Shown here: positions 40,341 through 49,056 of the stretch, in pieces
Numbering within the stretch: position 1 is the first letter of the stretch
How the letters are laid out: the number at the start of each line of letters is the position of its first letter
Assembly (NCBI RefSeq): GCF_008923205.2
Contig: NZ_WBMS02000001.1
Coordinates: 251,708 to 315,707, forward strand
Length of the DNA stretch: 64,000 nucleotides
DNA from: Actinomadura physcomitrii
Lineage (GTDB): Bacteria > Actinomycetota > Actinomycetes > Streptosporangiales > Streptosporangiaceae
Direction: 5' to 3'
Notes under the pieces: model-generated
Databases searched by the model: none
The model's input: only the letters and a program-made list of their open reading frames with translations
Told to the model about the DNA's origin: nothing
Made by a program: the position numbers and the translations under genes

Positions 40341-41053
40341 CCGGCAGGCCGGCCGACATCACGACCGGCGGAGCCTGCGCCTTCCAGCTCCCCCGCGACC
40401 CCAGCGCCGCCTCCCGAGCACGCTCCCTCATCGCCGCGACGATGCGCGACCTCGGCTTCGCCACCGACACGATCGACGACGCCAAGCTCGCAGTGTCGGA
40501 ACTGGCCACCAACGCCCACACGCACGCCTCCTCGGCGACGCGTCCCGAGCTGTGGGTCTGGGCGCGCACCCATCCGGCCCGGGAGCTGGTGGTCTCGGTC
40601 TTCGACGCCCACCGCGACACCTGGCCGGTCTCCGGCAACGCCGACCTGCTCGACGAGCACGGCAAAGGCCTGTCCATCGTCGCGGCCCTGGCCACCCGTA
40701 CCGGTTCGCACTTTACCCGCTCCCGCCTGAACACCACGTCCGGCAAGTGCGTCTGGTTCACCCTCCCCCTGCCCGCGTGCTGGCCGACCACCGCCCACGC
40801 GATCGCCCCGAAGCCGGCGTCCGACAACCTCCTGGACGCCCTGCGCAGCCGCGGCATACCCGCCACCGGCTGCAGCGATGACCGCGGCATTTCAGTGCTC
40901 ACCGTCGCAGCCCTCAATATCTGGGTCGCTCCGACCGGCTTCTCGTGGCGCTGCAGCCGAGGGTACGTACGCCAACCGCTGATCGACCTTCAGGAAACCG
41001 CCGAGCGCATCGTCAGCCGCAACGAGACCCGACAGTTCCACCATCAGCCCTGA
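40334..41053 (+). CDS. Anti-sigma-factor-type ATP-binding protein
   Basis: A 239-aa protein with a GHKL ATPase core: N-box VSELATNAHTHA, GKGLSIVAALATRTG for the ATP-lid region, and a family-typical C-terminal extension (GISVLTVAALNIWVAPTGF). This HATPase_c/AbaA-orfA-like group regulates sigma factors or differentiation. ATG 40334. It is followed by a strong hairpin at 41087-41125. Together with the XRE/DUF5753/DUF397 genes it forms the Scr1-type regulatory neighbourhood common in actinomycetes. Partner sigma factor is not identifiable. Confidence 0.82.
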   Translation: MLTGRPADITTGGACAFQLPRDPSAASRARSLIAATMRDLGFATDTIDDAKLAVSELATNAHTHASSATRPELWVWARTHPARELVVSVFDAHRDTWPVSGNADLLDEHGKGLSIVAALATRTGSHFTRSRLNTTSGKCVWFTLPLPACWPTTAHAIAPKPASDNLLDALRSRGIPATGCSDDRGISVLTVAALNIWVAPTGFSWRCSRGYVRQPLIDLQETAERIVSRNETRQFHHQP

Positions 41054-41086
41054 CAGGCCGTACCCGAGCAACAGGACCACCGAGCC

Positions 41087-41125
41087 CCGGGGGCGCGGCG
41101 CACCCTCCCGTCGCCGCGCCCCCGG
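41087..41125 (+). terminator. 14-bp GC hairpin terminator
   Basis: Arms CCGGGGGCGCGGCG (41087-41100) and CGCCGCGCCCCCGG (41112-41125) pair perfectly. It starts 34 bases after the stop codon of the ATPase gene. Confidence 0.8.
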
Positions 41126-41154
41126 CCCACGCCCACCACGAGGCCCCCTTCACC

Positions 41155-41736
41155 ATGTCCCCAGCCGCCGACCGCTACACCCGCCTGCTCCAAGCCGTGG
41201 AGACTGTCGGGAAACTCGCAGAACAAGGCGACATCGAGACCATCGAGCACCTGCTCACCCAGCCGACGGCCACCCGCCTCGATACCTCCGCCACCAATGC
41301 CCTGCGCAACGTCCGCGACTCGATCCTCACGATCAGACGAGCCCTCACCGCACTACTCCAAGCCGCACACGAGGACGGAACGAGCCCGAGTCTCATCACC
41401 CGTCCAACAGCAGACGATGCCACCTCAGCCGGCCACTGCAGCATCGACCGCGCCGAGGCTTGGCGCCGCGTCCACCGGCACCTGCCGCGCCACGGCAGCA
41501 CCCCGCTGCTCCTGCACATCGAAGAGTTCGAGGACGGTTTCCGAGCACTCCCGGTCCAGGCCGACATGCCCGAACCGCCCTCCATCCCCACCCTGGAAAC
41601 GCCCGCGACCTTCGCCGTCGACAAGGCCACCGGAGCAGTCACCCGCTGGCCCCTGCTCTCCCTTGACGTCCTTGCCCGCCAATACCGCCGCTACCGTCAA
41701 GGCGAACCCATGACCTTCGACGTCACAACCGCCTGA
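41155..41736 (+). CDS. Uncharacterized 193-aa protein
   Basis: Starts at ATG 41155 (MSPAADRYTRLLQAVETVGK). The N-terminal half is helical and acidic; the C-terminal half has a distinct domain (RVHRHLPRHGSTPLLLHIEE, FEDGFRALPVQADMPEPP, FAVDKATGAVTRWPLLSLDV), the latter resembling immunity-type or YrhB-like folds in which a V-D-K-x-T-G-x-V-x-R-W-P segment ends the sheet. It lies 157 bases upstream of the WXG100/toxin genes. A GCCTGATCAGGC palindrome (41731-41742) overlaps its stop codon and may terminate transcription. Function unknown. Confidence 0.6.
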   Translation: MSPAADRYTRLLQAVETVGKLAEQGDIETIEHLLTQPTATRLDTSATNALRNVRDSILTIRRALTALLQAAHEDGTSPSLITRPTADDATSAGHCSIDRAEAWRRVHRHLPRHGSTPLLLHIEEFEDGFRALPVQADMPEPPSIPTLETPATFAVDKATGAVTRWPLLSLDVLARQYRRYRQGEPMTFDVTTA

Positions 41737-41893
41737 TCAGGCCGCCTTTTCCACCGTGGGTCGCGGTGAAATGTAGATCGTTCCAGGCGTGACCGGTCTC
41801 CGTGCACCGCCTGGCCACTACCGGTCCTGCCGCATCGCACCCATAGGCTGAAATTGTCTGGAAAATAGTCGCTCGCGCGGTTAGCCTCCGGCC

Positions 41894-42190
41894 GTGGCTG
41901 ATCGAATTCTTGCGGAACTGTCGGCGATGGAAGCCGGGGAAGCCGATCTCCAACGCGCCTACCAGCGGCTGGAAGACGAGTTGGACCGTTTGGACAACCG
42001 TCTGAAAACATCGTTATCAGACTGGTCAGGAGATGCGCGGACCGCCTATGAGCAGGCGCATCACGAATGGATGCTCGCCGCACGCGAGATGGCCCGCCAG
42101 GTGGACGAGCTGCATCGCTACGTCGCCCTGGCACGACGCAACTTCCGCGCCTCCCTCCAGGCGAACCACGGCATGTGGAACCCGGCGTGA
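41894..42190 (+). CDS. WXG100 family type VII secretion protein
   Basis: A 98-aa WXG100 protein from GTG 41894, which has no Shine-Dalgarno sequence; TAGCCT a few bases upstream suggests a leaderless transcript. The hairpin turn W-x-G is at residues 44-46 (SDWSGDART), flanked by two long helices (LQRAYQRLEDELDRLDNRLK and EWMLAAREMARQVDELHRYV). It should form a helical dimer and be exported by an ESX/type VII system with its partner toxin. Its TGA overlaps the GTG of the toxin gene. Confidence 0.85.
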   Translation: MADRILAELSAMEAGEADLQRAYQRLEDELDRLDNRLKTSLSDWSGDARTAYEQAHHEWMLAAREMARQVDELHRYVALARRNFRASLQANHGMWNPA

Positions 42191-43710
42191 GCCCTCCACC
42201 GGTACCGGCCACGTCCGTCCCGGCACGGGTCGACATCACGCCCGAGACGGTCGACCGGGCGGCGGCCAACTTCGCGATCGGCCAGCAGGACCTGATCAAG
42301 GCCTACACGACCCTGTCGCAGAAACTGTCCGCGCATTCGTCGGGCATGGCCGGGTTCGACAAGGCCGCCCACCAGTTCGCCGCCCTGTACGACCCGGCGG
42401 CCAAGGCCGCCTACCAGGCGTTCCACAAGGCGATCGAAGCGTTGGGCGGCACTTCCCTCGGCCTCTCCCAGACGGTCAACAACCACCTGGCCGCCGATCA
42501 CCACTCCCGCGCCGACCGCCCCGGCGGCGCGCCGCCGCGCTTCCCGCCGCACCCGGTGACGCAGAACTTCGCGGTGGCCGCCGCGCCCCCGTCGGTGATC
42601 GGGGCGATGAGCTGGGCGCCCAACACCACCGTCCCGCTCCTGCGCCGCGCGGTACCGCACCTGCCCGGCTGGGTGGACGGTCTGCTCGGCACCTCCAACG
42701 ACTGGCCGCAGGGCAACCCGGACATGTTCGACCAGACCGGCGACGCCTGGGCGGACGCTGCCCGCGAGATCGGCCAGGTCGGCTCGTGGCTGAACTGGAC
42801 GATCACCACCATCCTCGACCCGGCCGACAACGCCGAACACACCACCGTCGCCACCTACTGGGCCACCCTGTACCGGCCCGGCGACACCTCCACCATCGTG
42901 CCCGGCCTGCAAGCGATGTGCACCGCGCTGGCCAACGCATGCCACGAGTACGCTCAGGCCACCCGGGACGCCACCCGCATCGTCACCGGCGAGCACATCG
43001 CCGAGATCATCCTTCTCCTCGGCGCCGGCGCCGTCACCGGACTGCTCCGCAAACTGTTCGGCCGGATCCTGTCCCGCGTCGGCGCCTACATGCTCGGCCG
43101 CGTCGCCGCCATCGCCGAACGCTGGGCCCTCCGCAGGATCCTCGCCGACCTCCTCAAAGCCACCGCCGACACCAGAGTCGTCAAAGCCGTCCAGGGCGCC
43201 TTCGACAAGACGGTCGGCAAGGCGCTCGGCAAGGACATCGAAGCCACCGAACGCCGCCTCGGCCTCGTACCGGGCACTCCCGAGTACGAGGCCCGGCTGA
43301 CGGAGCTGGCGAAGGACCCCGCCCACGGAGGCAAACCCAACGCAGCGACGAGACGCGAGGCAGAAGTCGGTTTGCAATTGGAACGGGACGGCCTCTTGCC
43401 CGGCCCTATCAAGCGCGCCCCCTTCGATGAGGCGGGAAACGACCGAGGTGAATTCATCGACGCGGCCGGCCGGCATTGGGATGTCAAGAGTTCTCCGGAT
43501 GTCAAGCCAAGCTACAACAAAAATCCGGGTCAGCCGATTCCGAGACCGCAGTCAGCCGAGCTCTTCACTGCAATGGTTAACAAAGAGCTAGACAAGGGGA
43601 TCAATGTCATTATTGATCCCATCGGGATGACGGCGGAGCGGGTCAGCGCGATGAAGCAAGTGGTCGCCGCCCATCCGGAGTGGCAGGGGAAGGTAATATG
43701 GAAACCATGA
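42187..43710 (+). CDS. Polymorphic toxin with WXG-type N-terminus and putative PD-(D/E)XK nuclease C-terminus
   Basis: A 507-aa secreted toxin starting at GTG 42187 (GTGA overlap). N-terminal residues ~10-110 are a helical WXG/LXG-like export domain (DRAAANFAIGQQDLIKAYTT, GFDKAAHQFAALYDPAAKAA). The middle is a hydrophobic/helical region with IIHLL-type segments (IAEIILLLGAGAVTGLLRKL). The last ~120 residues (after ~385) form the toxin module: EAEVGLQLERDGLLPGP, then E422-FIDAAGRHW-D432-V-K434, a D/E-x-K nuclease-like arrangement. Base composition of 43360-43710 is visibly lower in GC, with AT-rich codons, as expected of an exchangeable toxin tip. The pentapeptide-repeat gene overlapping its 3' end is the likely immunity gene. 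Confidence 0.78.
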   Translation: MSPPPVPATSVPARVDITPETVDRAAANFAIGQQDLIKAYTTLSQKLSAHSSGMAGFDKAAHQFAALYDPAAKAAYQAFHKAIEALGGTSLGLSQTVNNHLAADHHSRADRPGGAPPRFPPHPVTQNFAVAAAPPSVIGAMSWAPNTTVPLLRRAVPHLPGWVDGLLGTSNDWPQGNPDMFDQTGDAWADAAREIGQVGSWLNWTITTILDPADNAEHTTVATYWATLYRPGDTSTIVPGLQAMCTALANACHEYAQATRDATRIVTGEHIAEIILLLGAGAVTGLLRKLFGRILSRVGAYMLGRVAAIAERWALRRILADLLKATADTRVVKAVQGAFDKTVGKALGKDIEATERRLGLVPGTPEYEARLTELAKDPAHGGKPNAATRREAEVGLQLERDGLLPGPIKRAPFDEAGNDRGEFIDAAGRHWDVKSSPDVKPSYNKNPGQPIPRPQSAELFTAMVNKELDKGINVIIDPIGMTAERVSAMKQVVAAHPEWQGKVIWKP

Positions 43711-44372
43711 GCGAGAGCTTCGGACGTACGCGCGGGGACGTTCGCGCTTTTCCGCACGATACGGCCGCGAGGGAAGCCCTGGAAGCCTACCTGGACGCTC
43801 TTCCCAAGGACCCCCAGGGCTTCATTCCGTGCTTTGAAGGCGACGGCCTCGATTTTTCCGGTGCGGATCTGTCCGGCCTCGAGCTACTCGGCGCCTGCTT
43901 GGACGAGGCGATTCTCGACGGGGTCAACCTCCGCAACGCGGAACTCGGAAGGGCGTCTTTGATCGCAGCGAGCATGCGCGGCGCCGACCTGAGCGGCGCG
44001 CTTCTAAGGAAGGCGCAGGGGCGAGCCTGCGATGCGCAGAGGGCGCTGCTCGTCGACGCGGATCTCCGGACGAGCGAGTTCGAGGAAGCCGACCTGCGAT
44101 ATGCCGATCTCCGCGGGGCCAAACTCGGGAACGCATGGCTTGCCAGAACGGACCTGCGCGGTGCCGACCTGCGAGCCTGCACCTTCGGGGGTCCCACGAC
44201 GTCGACCGGCCTCATGGAAGTGCGCATGGCGGATACACGTCTCGACGGCGCCACCGGCCATGTCACCGGACCGGTCGACGTTGGCACGGCCTCACCTCAA
44301 CTGATCGACGGCGACGAACTTCAACGCTGGTTCGTCGACCACGGCGCACCCGAGGTCGAAGTCAACACCTGA
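43698..44372 (+). CDS. Pentapeptide-repeat protein, putative immunity protein
   Basis: A 224-aa protein from ATG 43698 (GGGAAGG upstream), overlapping the toxin stop by 13 bases; ATG 43707 is an alternative. After an N-terminal helical region, residues ~50-160 hold A(D/N)LxG-type pentapeptide repeats (DFSGADLSGLELLGACLDEA, NLRNAELGRASLIAASMRGA, DLRYADLRGAKLGNAWLART, DLRGADLRACTF) that form a right-handed quadrilateral helix. Pentapeptide proteins protect against gyrase poisons or act as immunity proteins. Its position right after a toxin tip suggests neutralization of that toxin. That is an inference. Confidence 0.78.
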   Translation: METMSESFGRTRGDVRAFPHDTAAREALEAYLDALPKDPQGFIPCFEGDGLDFSGADLSGLELLGACLDEAILDGVNLRNAELGRASLIAASMRGADLSGALLRKAQGRACDAQRALLVDADLRTSEFEEADLRYADLRGAKLGNAWLARTDLRGADLRACTFGGPTTSTGLMEVRMADTRLDGATGHVTGPVDVGTASPQLIDGDELQRWFVDHGAPEVEVNT

Positions 44373-44442
44373 GGGGATATCTCTTCTGCAGTTACGAGCT
44401 CCGACGAGGAAGCGCTCCGGTGGCGCGGGGACGGCGAGAAAA

Positions 44443-44493
44443 CCGAGGAGAAGGGCTGAAAGTTGGCCGTCCGGGTGTGGTTCTTCTCGTCGG
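44443..44493. terminator. Inverted repeat between convergent genes
   Basis: Arms 44443-44453 (CCGAGGAGAAG) and 44483-44493 (CTTCTCGTCGG) match at 10 of 11 positions with a 29-base loop. It lies just beyond the S9 peptidase stop codon. The large loop makes it a weak terminator candidate. Confidence 0.35.
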
Positions 44494-44498
44494 CCTAC

Positions 44499-46298
44499 TC
44501 AGGGTGCCGTGTCAGGCAGGTCGGCGAGGAAGTTCTCTTCGGCGGTCAGTGCTTGTTTGATCGATTCGGGTGAGCGGAGAACGTGGCCTTCGCCTGGGAA
44601 GGTGAGGAGGCGGGCTTGGGCGCCGAGGGCGGCGGCGAGGGCTCTGGACTGGGCGGGTGGGGTGATGGGGTCGTTGTCGCCGTGGAGGATGAGGACGGGG
44701 CGGGTGATGTCCTCGGGATGGTGGAGGAGGGAGCGCTCCTCGTAGGTGGGGGCGGTGTCGGGCCAGGGGCCGATGAGGGTGTCGGCGTGGTGTGCTTGGA
44801 ACTTGGGGGCGGCGTCGCGCCAGGTGGCGGGGTCGATTACGGGGCAGTGGGCGATGGCGGCGGTGAAGGTGTCGGTGGTGGCGAGGGCGCGGAGGGCGGT
44901 GTAGCCGCCGGCGCTGGCGCCCCAGATGACGGTGCGGTCGGGGTCTGCGCGTCCGGTGGCGGCGAGGTGGGTGGCGGCGTCGGCGCAGTCATGGGCGTCG
45001 AGGAGACCCCATTGGCTGTGGAGTGCTTGGCGGTAGGCGCGGCCGTAGCCGGTGCTGCCGCGGTAGTCGATCTCGGCGACGGCGTAGCCGCGGCTGGTGA
45101 AGTACTGGGTGTGCCAGTCCAGGCGCAGTGGCGTGTTCGCGGTGGGGCCGGGGTGGGCTTTGACGATCAGCGGCGGTGGGCCCCCGGCGGCGGGTGGGGA
45201 GTGGTAGAGGCCGTGGGCTGTATTGCCGTCGCGGGTGGGGAAGCTGAACGGTTCGGGGGTTGTAGCGGGATGGGTGTGGGTGGCGGGCGTGGTGAGGGGT
45301 TGGTGGTGGCCGGTGGCGGCGTCGATCAGGACGATCTGGGGTGGCTGCTGTGGGTTGGAGGCGATGGCGGCGATCGTCGTTGCGGAGCCCGACAGGTAGG
45401 GCTTGATCGAGGTGTAGGGGAGGTCGAGGACGCTGGTCTTGCCGTCGCGGAGGAGCTCGATGGTCTGGGTCCCGCCCTGCTGGACGAGGACGGCGATGGC
45501 GTCATCGAGGAAGGTGTAGGTGGAGTAACCGAACTCCCACTGGGCGACGCCGAGTTCGGCGTGGCGTTGCAGGACCGGTTCGACGCGGTCGCCGGTCCAG
45601 CGGTAGAGGTTCCACCAGCCGGTGCGGTCGGAGATGAAGTGCAGGACGCCGTCGGGGCTCCACTCCGGCTGGAACACCGATTCGTCCGGGCCGCCGGCGA
45701 TGCGCTGGGGCGTGCTGAGGGTGCCGGAGTCGTCGAGGATCTCGGCTATGTAGAGCGTGGTGCCGTCCCAGGGCATGGTGGGTGCGTTCCAGCAGGTCCA
45801 GGCCAGCCAGCGGCCGTCAGGGCTGGGACGCGGGAACGAGTAGAAGTCCCATCCGCTCGCCGCGGTGCGCGGAGAGCCAGAGGCGGGGATCCAGGCCAAG
45901 TCGTTGACTACGCGGTCGCCCTCGTGGCGTTCGCGGACGGTCCACAGGCCGGTGGCGCCGGGCCTCATGTCGGTGTAGCGCGCGCCGGTGGCTGATGTGA
46001 CGGGGACGGGTTTGTGATCGGTGGTGCGGTAGATCCGCTGGTCGGAGGCGTAGCAGAACCAGACTTCGGTGTCGGTGGCGTAGTACGCGCCGCCGCCGTA
46101 TTCGTGGACGTAGCTGGCCACGTCCGTTCCGGGGGGAAGGACGTCGCGGGCGCCGTCCTCGGGTGTCCAGCGGACGAGGACGTCATGTCCGTCAGGTCGG
46201 CCCTCCAGCCAGTAGACGACAGCACCGCCCCGCAGGACCTGGACGGCGTCCAAGGCGGTGGTGGCCTCGGCGACCTGGTCGGCGGGGATCGGGATCAC
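44499..46298 (-). CDS. S9 family (prolyl-oligopeptidase-like) peptidase of the lanthipeptide cluster
   Basis: A 599-aa serine peptidase: N-terminal beta-propeller (YVHEYGGGAYYATDTEVWFC, FPRPSPDGRWLAWTCWNAPT, FQPEWSPDGVLHFISDRTGW) and C-terminal hydrolase domain with S462 (GASAGGY), D543 (HGDNDPITP) and H572 (GEGHV). GTG 46298 has AGGAG five bases upstream and overlaps the regulator stop (GTGA), so the two are coupled. It lacks a signal peptide. In other lanthipeptide systems POP-type enzymes remove leader peptides, which is the likely role here; alternatively it inactivates the product. Paralogue of the enzyme at 19529-21319. Confidence 0.86.
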   Translation of the reverse strand: MIPIPADQVAEATTALDAVQVLRGGAVVYWLEGRPDGHDVLVRWTPEDGARDVLPPGTDVASYVHEYGGGAYYATDTEVWFCYASDQRIYRTTDHKPVPVTSATGARYTDMRPGATGLWTVRERHEGDRVVNDLAWIPASGSPRTAASGWDFYSFPRPSPDGRWLAWTCWNAPTMPWDGTTLYIAEILDDSGTLSTPQRIAGGPDESVFQPEWSPDGVLHFISDRTGWWNLYRWTGDRVEPVLQRHAELGVAQWEFGYSTYTFLDDAIAVLVQQGGTQTIELLRDGKTSVLDLPYTSIKPYLSGSATTIAAIASNPQQPPQIVLIDAATGHHQPLTTPATHTHPATTPEPFSFPTRDGNTAHGLYHSPPAAGGPPPLIVKAHPGPTANTPLRLDWHTQYFTSRGYAVAEIDYRGSTGYGRAYRQALHSQWGLLDAHDCADAATHLAATGRADPDRTVIWGASAGGYTALRALATTDTFTAAIAHCPVIDPATWRDAAPKFQAHHADTLIGPWPDTAPTYEERSLLHHPEDITRPVLILHGDNDPITPPAQSRALAAALGAQARLLTFPGEGHVLRSPESIKQALTAEENFLADLPDTAP

Positions 46299-47592
46299 TG
46301 CGGCTCCTGGAGCCGGGCCTTGACGTGCTGGTCCATCTGGTCTGCCTCCCGGTGGTGTCCGCCGTCGCGCAGAAGATCGCGGAACCGTCGTACCCGCCGC
46401 AACCCCGACACCGACCCGCGGGCGGCGAAGATCTCCAGCGAGCGGTGTGCGGCGTCGGTGGCCTGGTCGAGCCGGCCGTCGCAGAGGTGGGCTTCGGCGA
46501 GGCCGATGGTGATCTGGGCGCCGCGCCGTTCGCAGGTGGCCGGGAGCACGGCCAGTCCTCGCTGAACGCGGTGATCGCTTCCTTGGCATGCCCAAGGCGG
46601 AGGTGGCATTGGCCGCGGTAGTCGGCCAGGGCCGTCCGGTCGAACTCGTACATCCACTCTTCGCGGTCTTGGGCGGCGTCGAAGTGCTCCTCTTCTTGGT
46701 GGAGAAGGGCGAGGCTGCCGTCACGTCGGCCGGTGGCGGCGAGGGTGCCGGCGGTCAGGGCGGACAGCCAGGAAAGGGTGAGGCGCGTGGTGGCCTTGGG
46801 GGCCGTGTCGAGGGCCTGACGAGCGTGGTGGACGGCGTCGTCGGCATGCCCTTCGGCTTCGCTCGCGAGGGCTTGGTAGCCGCTGATGTAGGAGGCGAGG
46901 GCCGGGTTGCCCGCTTCGGGGAAGAGGTCCCGGGCCGTCCGGTAGTAGAGGGCGGACTTGTGCGGGTCGCCGAGGTCATGCCAGATCCAGCCGGCGAAGC
47001 CGGCCGCTTCGCCGGCCGCCGATGCGATGCGATGGCGCAGCGCAGTGGACGAGGCGTTGCCGAGGAGCGCGATCAGTAGCCCCAAATGCGCTTCGACCGG
47101 GACGCTCATCTGCGCGGATGTCAGTTCGTGGTAGAGGCGGCGCTGCCGGTCGGTGATCGCTTCGAGTTCGGCGACCATGTCGACGGTCACGGCTGAGGGA
47201 CGTGCGGCGGCCGCGGCCAGGCGGCTCCAGTCGATGTCTTCTTCGGGCGCCGGGTCGGCATGGTGGCGGGCGGCTTCACGGGCGTGTCGCTGTGCGGCTT
47301 GTTCGCGGATCACGCCGGGCAGGAGCGAGGCCAGCCGGCCGCCGGCCGACAGCGCGCGTTCGCACGCCAGGACGACGTTCTCGGTGGGGACGACCCGGCC
47401 CCGCTCGACATTGCCGAGGTGCTGCCAGGAGTAGCCGGTCAGCTCGCCGAGCCGGATGAGCGTGAGGCCGCGTTGCAGGCGCGCCCGGCGGAGCTCGGCG
47501 CCGAGGTGGGCGAGCAGCGAAGCCGACGGGTTGAGGGGTTTGGCCGGACGGCCGGGGCCGCGGCCAGGACGTGGTGGTGGGGACGTCGTCAT
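46295..47592 (-). pseudogene. XRE/TPR regulator of the FxLD cluster, frameshifted near 46564
   Basis: From ATG 47592 the frame encodes an XRE helix-turn-helix (SLLAHLGAELRRARLQRGLT, IRLGELTGYSWQHLGNVERG) and tetratricopeptide-like helices (SALYYRTARDLFPEAGNPAL, EEWMYEFDRTALADYRGQCH). After LGHAKEAITAFS (about 46564) the frame degenerates. A one-base shift restores the expected continuation RGLAVLPATCERRGAQITIG, LAEAHLCDGRLDQATDAAHR, SLEIFAARGSVSGLRR to a stop at 46295, which overlaps the peptidase start as GTGA. So about one base is missing here, either a real mutation or a sequencing error. In function it is the cluster-situated regulator, divergent from the methyltransferase gene. Confidence 0.7.
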
Positions 47593-47620
47593 CGAGCCGC
47601 CTCGTGTCGCTGGGGGCGGG

Positions 47621-47642
47621 TTTGCTCGTCGTTGCGAGCAAA
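47621..47642. promoter_or_regulatory. Palindromic operator candidate in FxLD divergent region
   Basis: Arms TTTGCTCG (47621-47628) and CGAGCAAA (47635-47642) are perfect complements 6 bases apart. They lie between the XRE regulator start (47592) and the methyltransferase start (47777), so they are well placed for autoregulation and control of the biosynthetic operon. Confidence 0.5.
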
Positions 47643-47776
47643 CCAAATCGAGGTGTGTGCTGTCAGCCGTACCGCCCAGGCCGTGCAGGCTCCGGCTGTA
47701 CTCGATGCACACGACACCGCGCCGCGAAGCCGAGAGCACGGCGACCTTCGTGGCGGAACCGGCTGGAGGAACTGCA

Positions 47777-49051
47777 GTGACTGAGACGAACGTCGCACCG
47801 GACCGCGCCGCGGAGTTGCGCGGACAGATGGTCGATGCGCTCGTCGCGGACGGCACGATCATCTCCACGCAGGTCGAAGCCGTTATGCGCGCCGTACCTC
47901 GGCACCGTTTCGCTCTGGACGCGTCCCTGGAGCAGGCGTACGACGCCTACAAGGCCGTGTTCACCAAGAAGGACGAGCACGGCGTCATCACCAGCTCGGT
48001 GTCCGCGCCGCAGATCCAGGCGATGATGCTGGAGCAGGCCGACATCGGCCCAGGCATGCGGGTCCTGGAGATCGGCTCGGGCGGATACAACGCCGAGCTG
48101 CTCGCCGAGCTGGTCGGCGAGGCCGGCGAGGTCACAACCATGGACATCGACTCGGATGTCACGGCGCGGGCCGCACGCCTGCTGGCCGACACCGGCTACG
48201 GACGCGTTCGGGTCGTCACGGGCGACGCGGAAGCCGGTGAGCCCGCAGGCGCGCCCTACGACCGGATCATGGTCACGGCGGGGGCCTGGGACGTCCCGCC
48301 CGCCTGGACCGCGCAGCTGGCCCCGGCGGGACGGCTGGTGGTGCCGCTGCGGATCAAGGGGCTGACCCGCTCGATCGCGTTCGACCGCGTCGCCGACCAC
48401 CTGATCGGCTCGTCCGGGCAGGTGTGCGGCTTCGTGCCCATGCAAGGCGCCGGCGTCCACCAGGAGCAGCAGTTGCTGGTCACCGGGACCGGCGAGATCG
48501 CCCTGCGGTTCGACGACGGCCTTCCCCTGGAACCGAGCCGGCTCGACAACGCGGTACGCACCCCTCGGGCCGAGAGCTGGACCGGCGTGCGGGTCGGACG
48601 GCAGGAGCCGTTCGACACCCTGCAGCTCTTCCTCGCCACCGTGCTGCCCGGCTTCTGCATCATGGCCGTGGACCCGGACCTGGACACCGGCCTCGTCGCG
48701 CCGAGCAACAAGTGGTTCTCCATGGCCACCGTCGACGATCGCGGCTTCGCCTACCTCACGACCCGTCCCACAGCTGACCCGCAGACGGTCGAGTTCGGCG
48801 TACACGCCTTCGGCCCCAACGGACCCGCGCTCACCGAGACCGTCGCCGCGCAGGTGCGCGCCTGGGACCAGGAGCAGCGCGGCGGGCCCGGCCCCCGCAT
48901 CGAGGTCCACCCGGCCGGAACACCCGATGACCGGCTGCCTGCAGGCCGCGTCGTCGACAAGCGGCACAGCCGGGTCACGATCTCCTGGTCCGCGGCGCGT
49001 TCCGCCGATGACCAGGTTGTCCCTCCCGCCCCTACCGCACAAGGAGAGTGA
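47777..49051 (+). CDS. FxLD-system methyltransferase (PIMT-like)
   Basis: A 424-aa enzyme from GTG 47777 (GGAGGA six bases upstream). Residues ~10-210 resemble protein-L-isoaspartate O-methyltransferase: MVDALVADGTIISTQVEAVM, RAVPRHRFA, SSVSAPQIQAMMLEQADIG, VLEIGSGGYNAELLAELVGE (SAM loop) and YDRIMVTAGAWDVPPAW. The C-terminal half (QLFLATVLPGFCIMAVDPDL, AYLTTRPTADPQTVEFGVHA) is specific to lanthipeptide-associated versions. In related LanSA-type enzymes the modified residue is an Asp that goes on to form succinimide or isoaspartate. First gene of the biosynthetic operon, five bases before the precursor gene. Confidence 0.88.
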   Translation: MTETNVAPDRAAELRGQMVDALVADGTIISTQVEAVMRAVPRHRFALDASLEQAYDAYKAVFTKKDEHGVITSSVSAPQIQAMMLEQADIGPGMRVLEIGSGGYNAELLAELVGEAGEVTTMDIDSDVTARAARLLADTGYGRVRVVTGDAEAGEPAGAPYDRIMVTAGAWDVPPAWTAQLAPAGRLVVPLRIKGLTRSIAFDRVADHLIGSSGQVCGFVPMQGAGVHQEQQLLVTGTGEIALRFDDGLPLEPSRLDNAVRTPRAESWTGVRVGRQEPFDTLQLFLATVLPGFCIMAVDPDLDTGLVAPSNKWFSMATVDDRGFAYLTTRPTADPQTVEFGVHAFGPNGPALTETVAAQVRAWDQEQRGGPGPRIEVHPAGTPDDRLPAGRVVDKRHSRVTISWSAARSADDQVVPPAPTAQGE

Positions 49052-49056
49052 TCCAG

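Noticed and set aside
42118-43476. 452-codon minus-strand frame opposite the toxin
   Set aside because: Antisense to the toxin, Gly/Asp/Val-rich, no start site; the toxin frame carries the recognisable domains.
44583-45995. 470-codon plus-strand frame opposite the S9 peptidase
   Set aside because: Gly/Val/Glu-rich shadow of the peptidase; the catalytic triad is on the minus strand.
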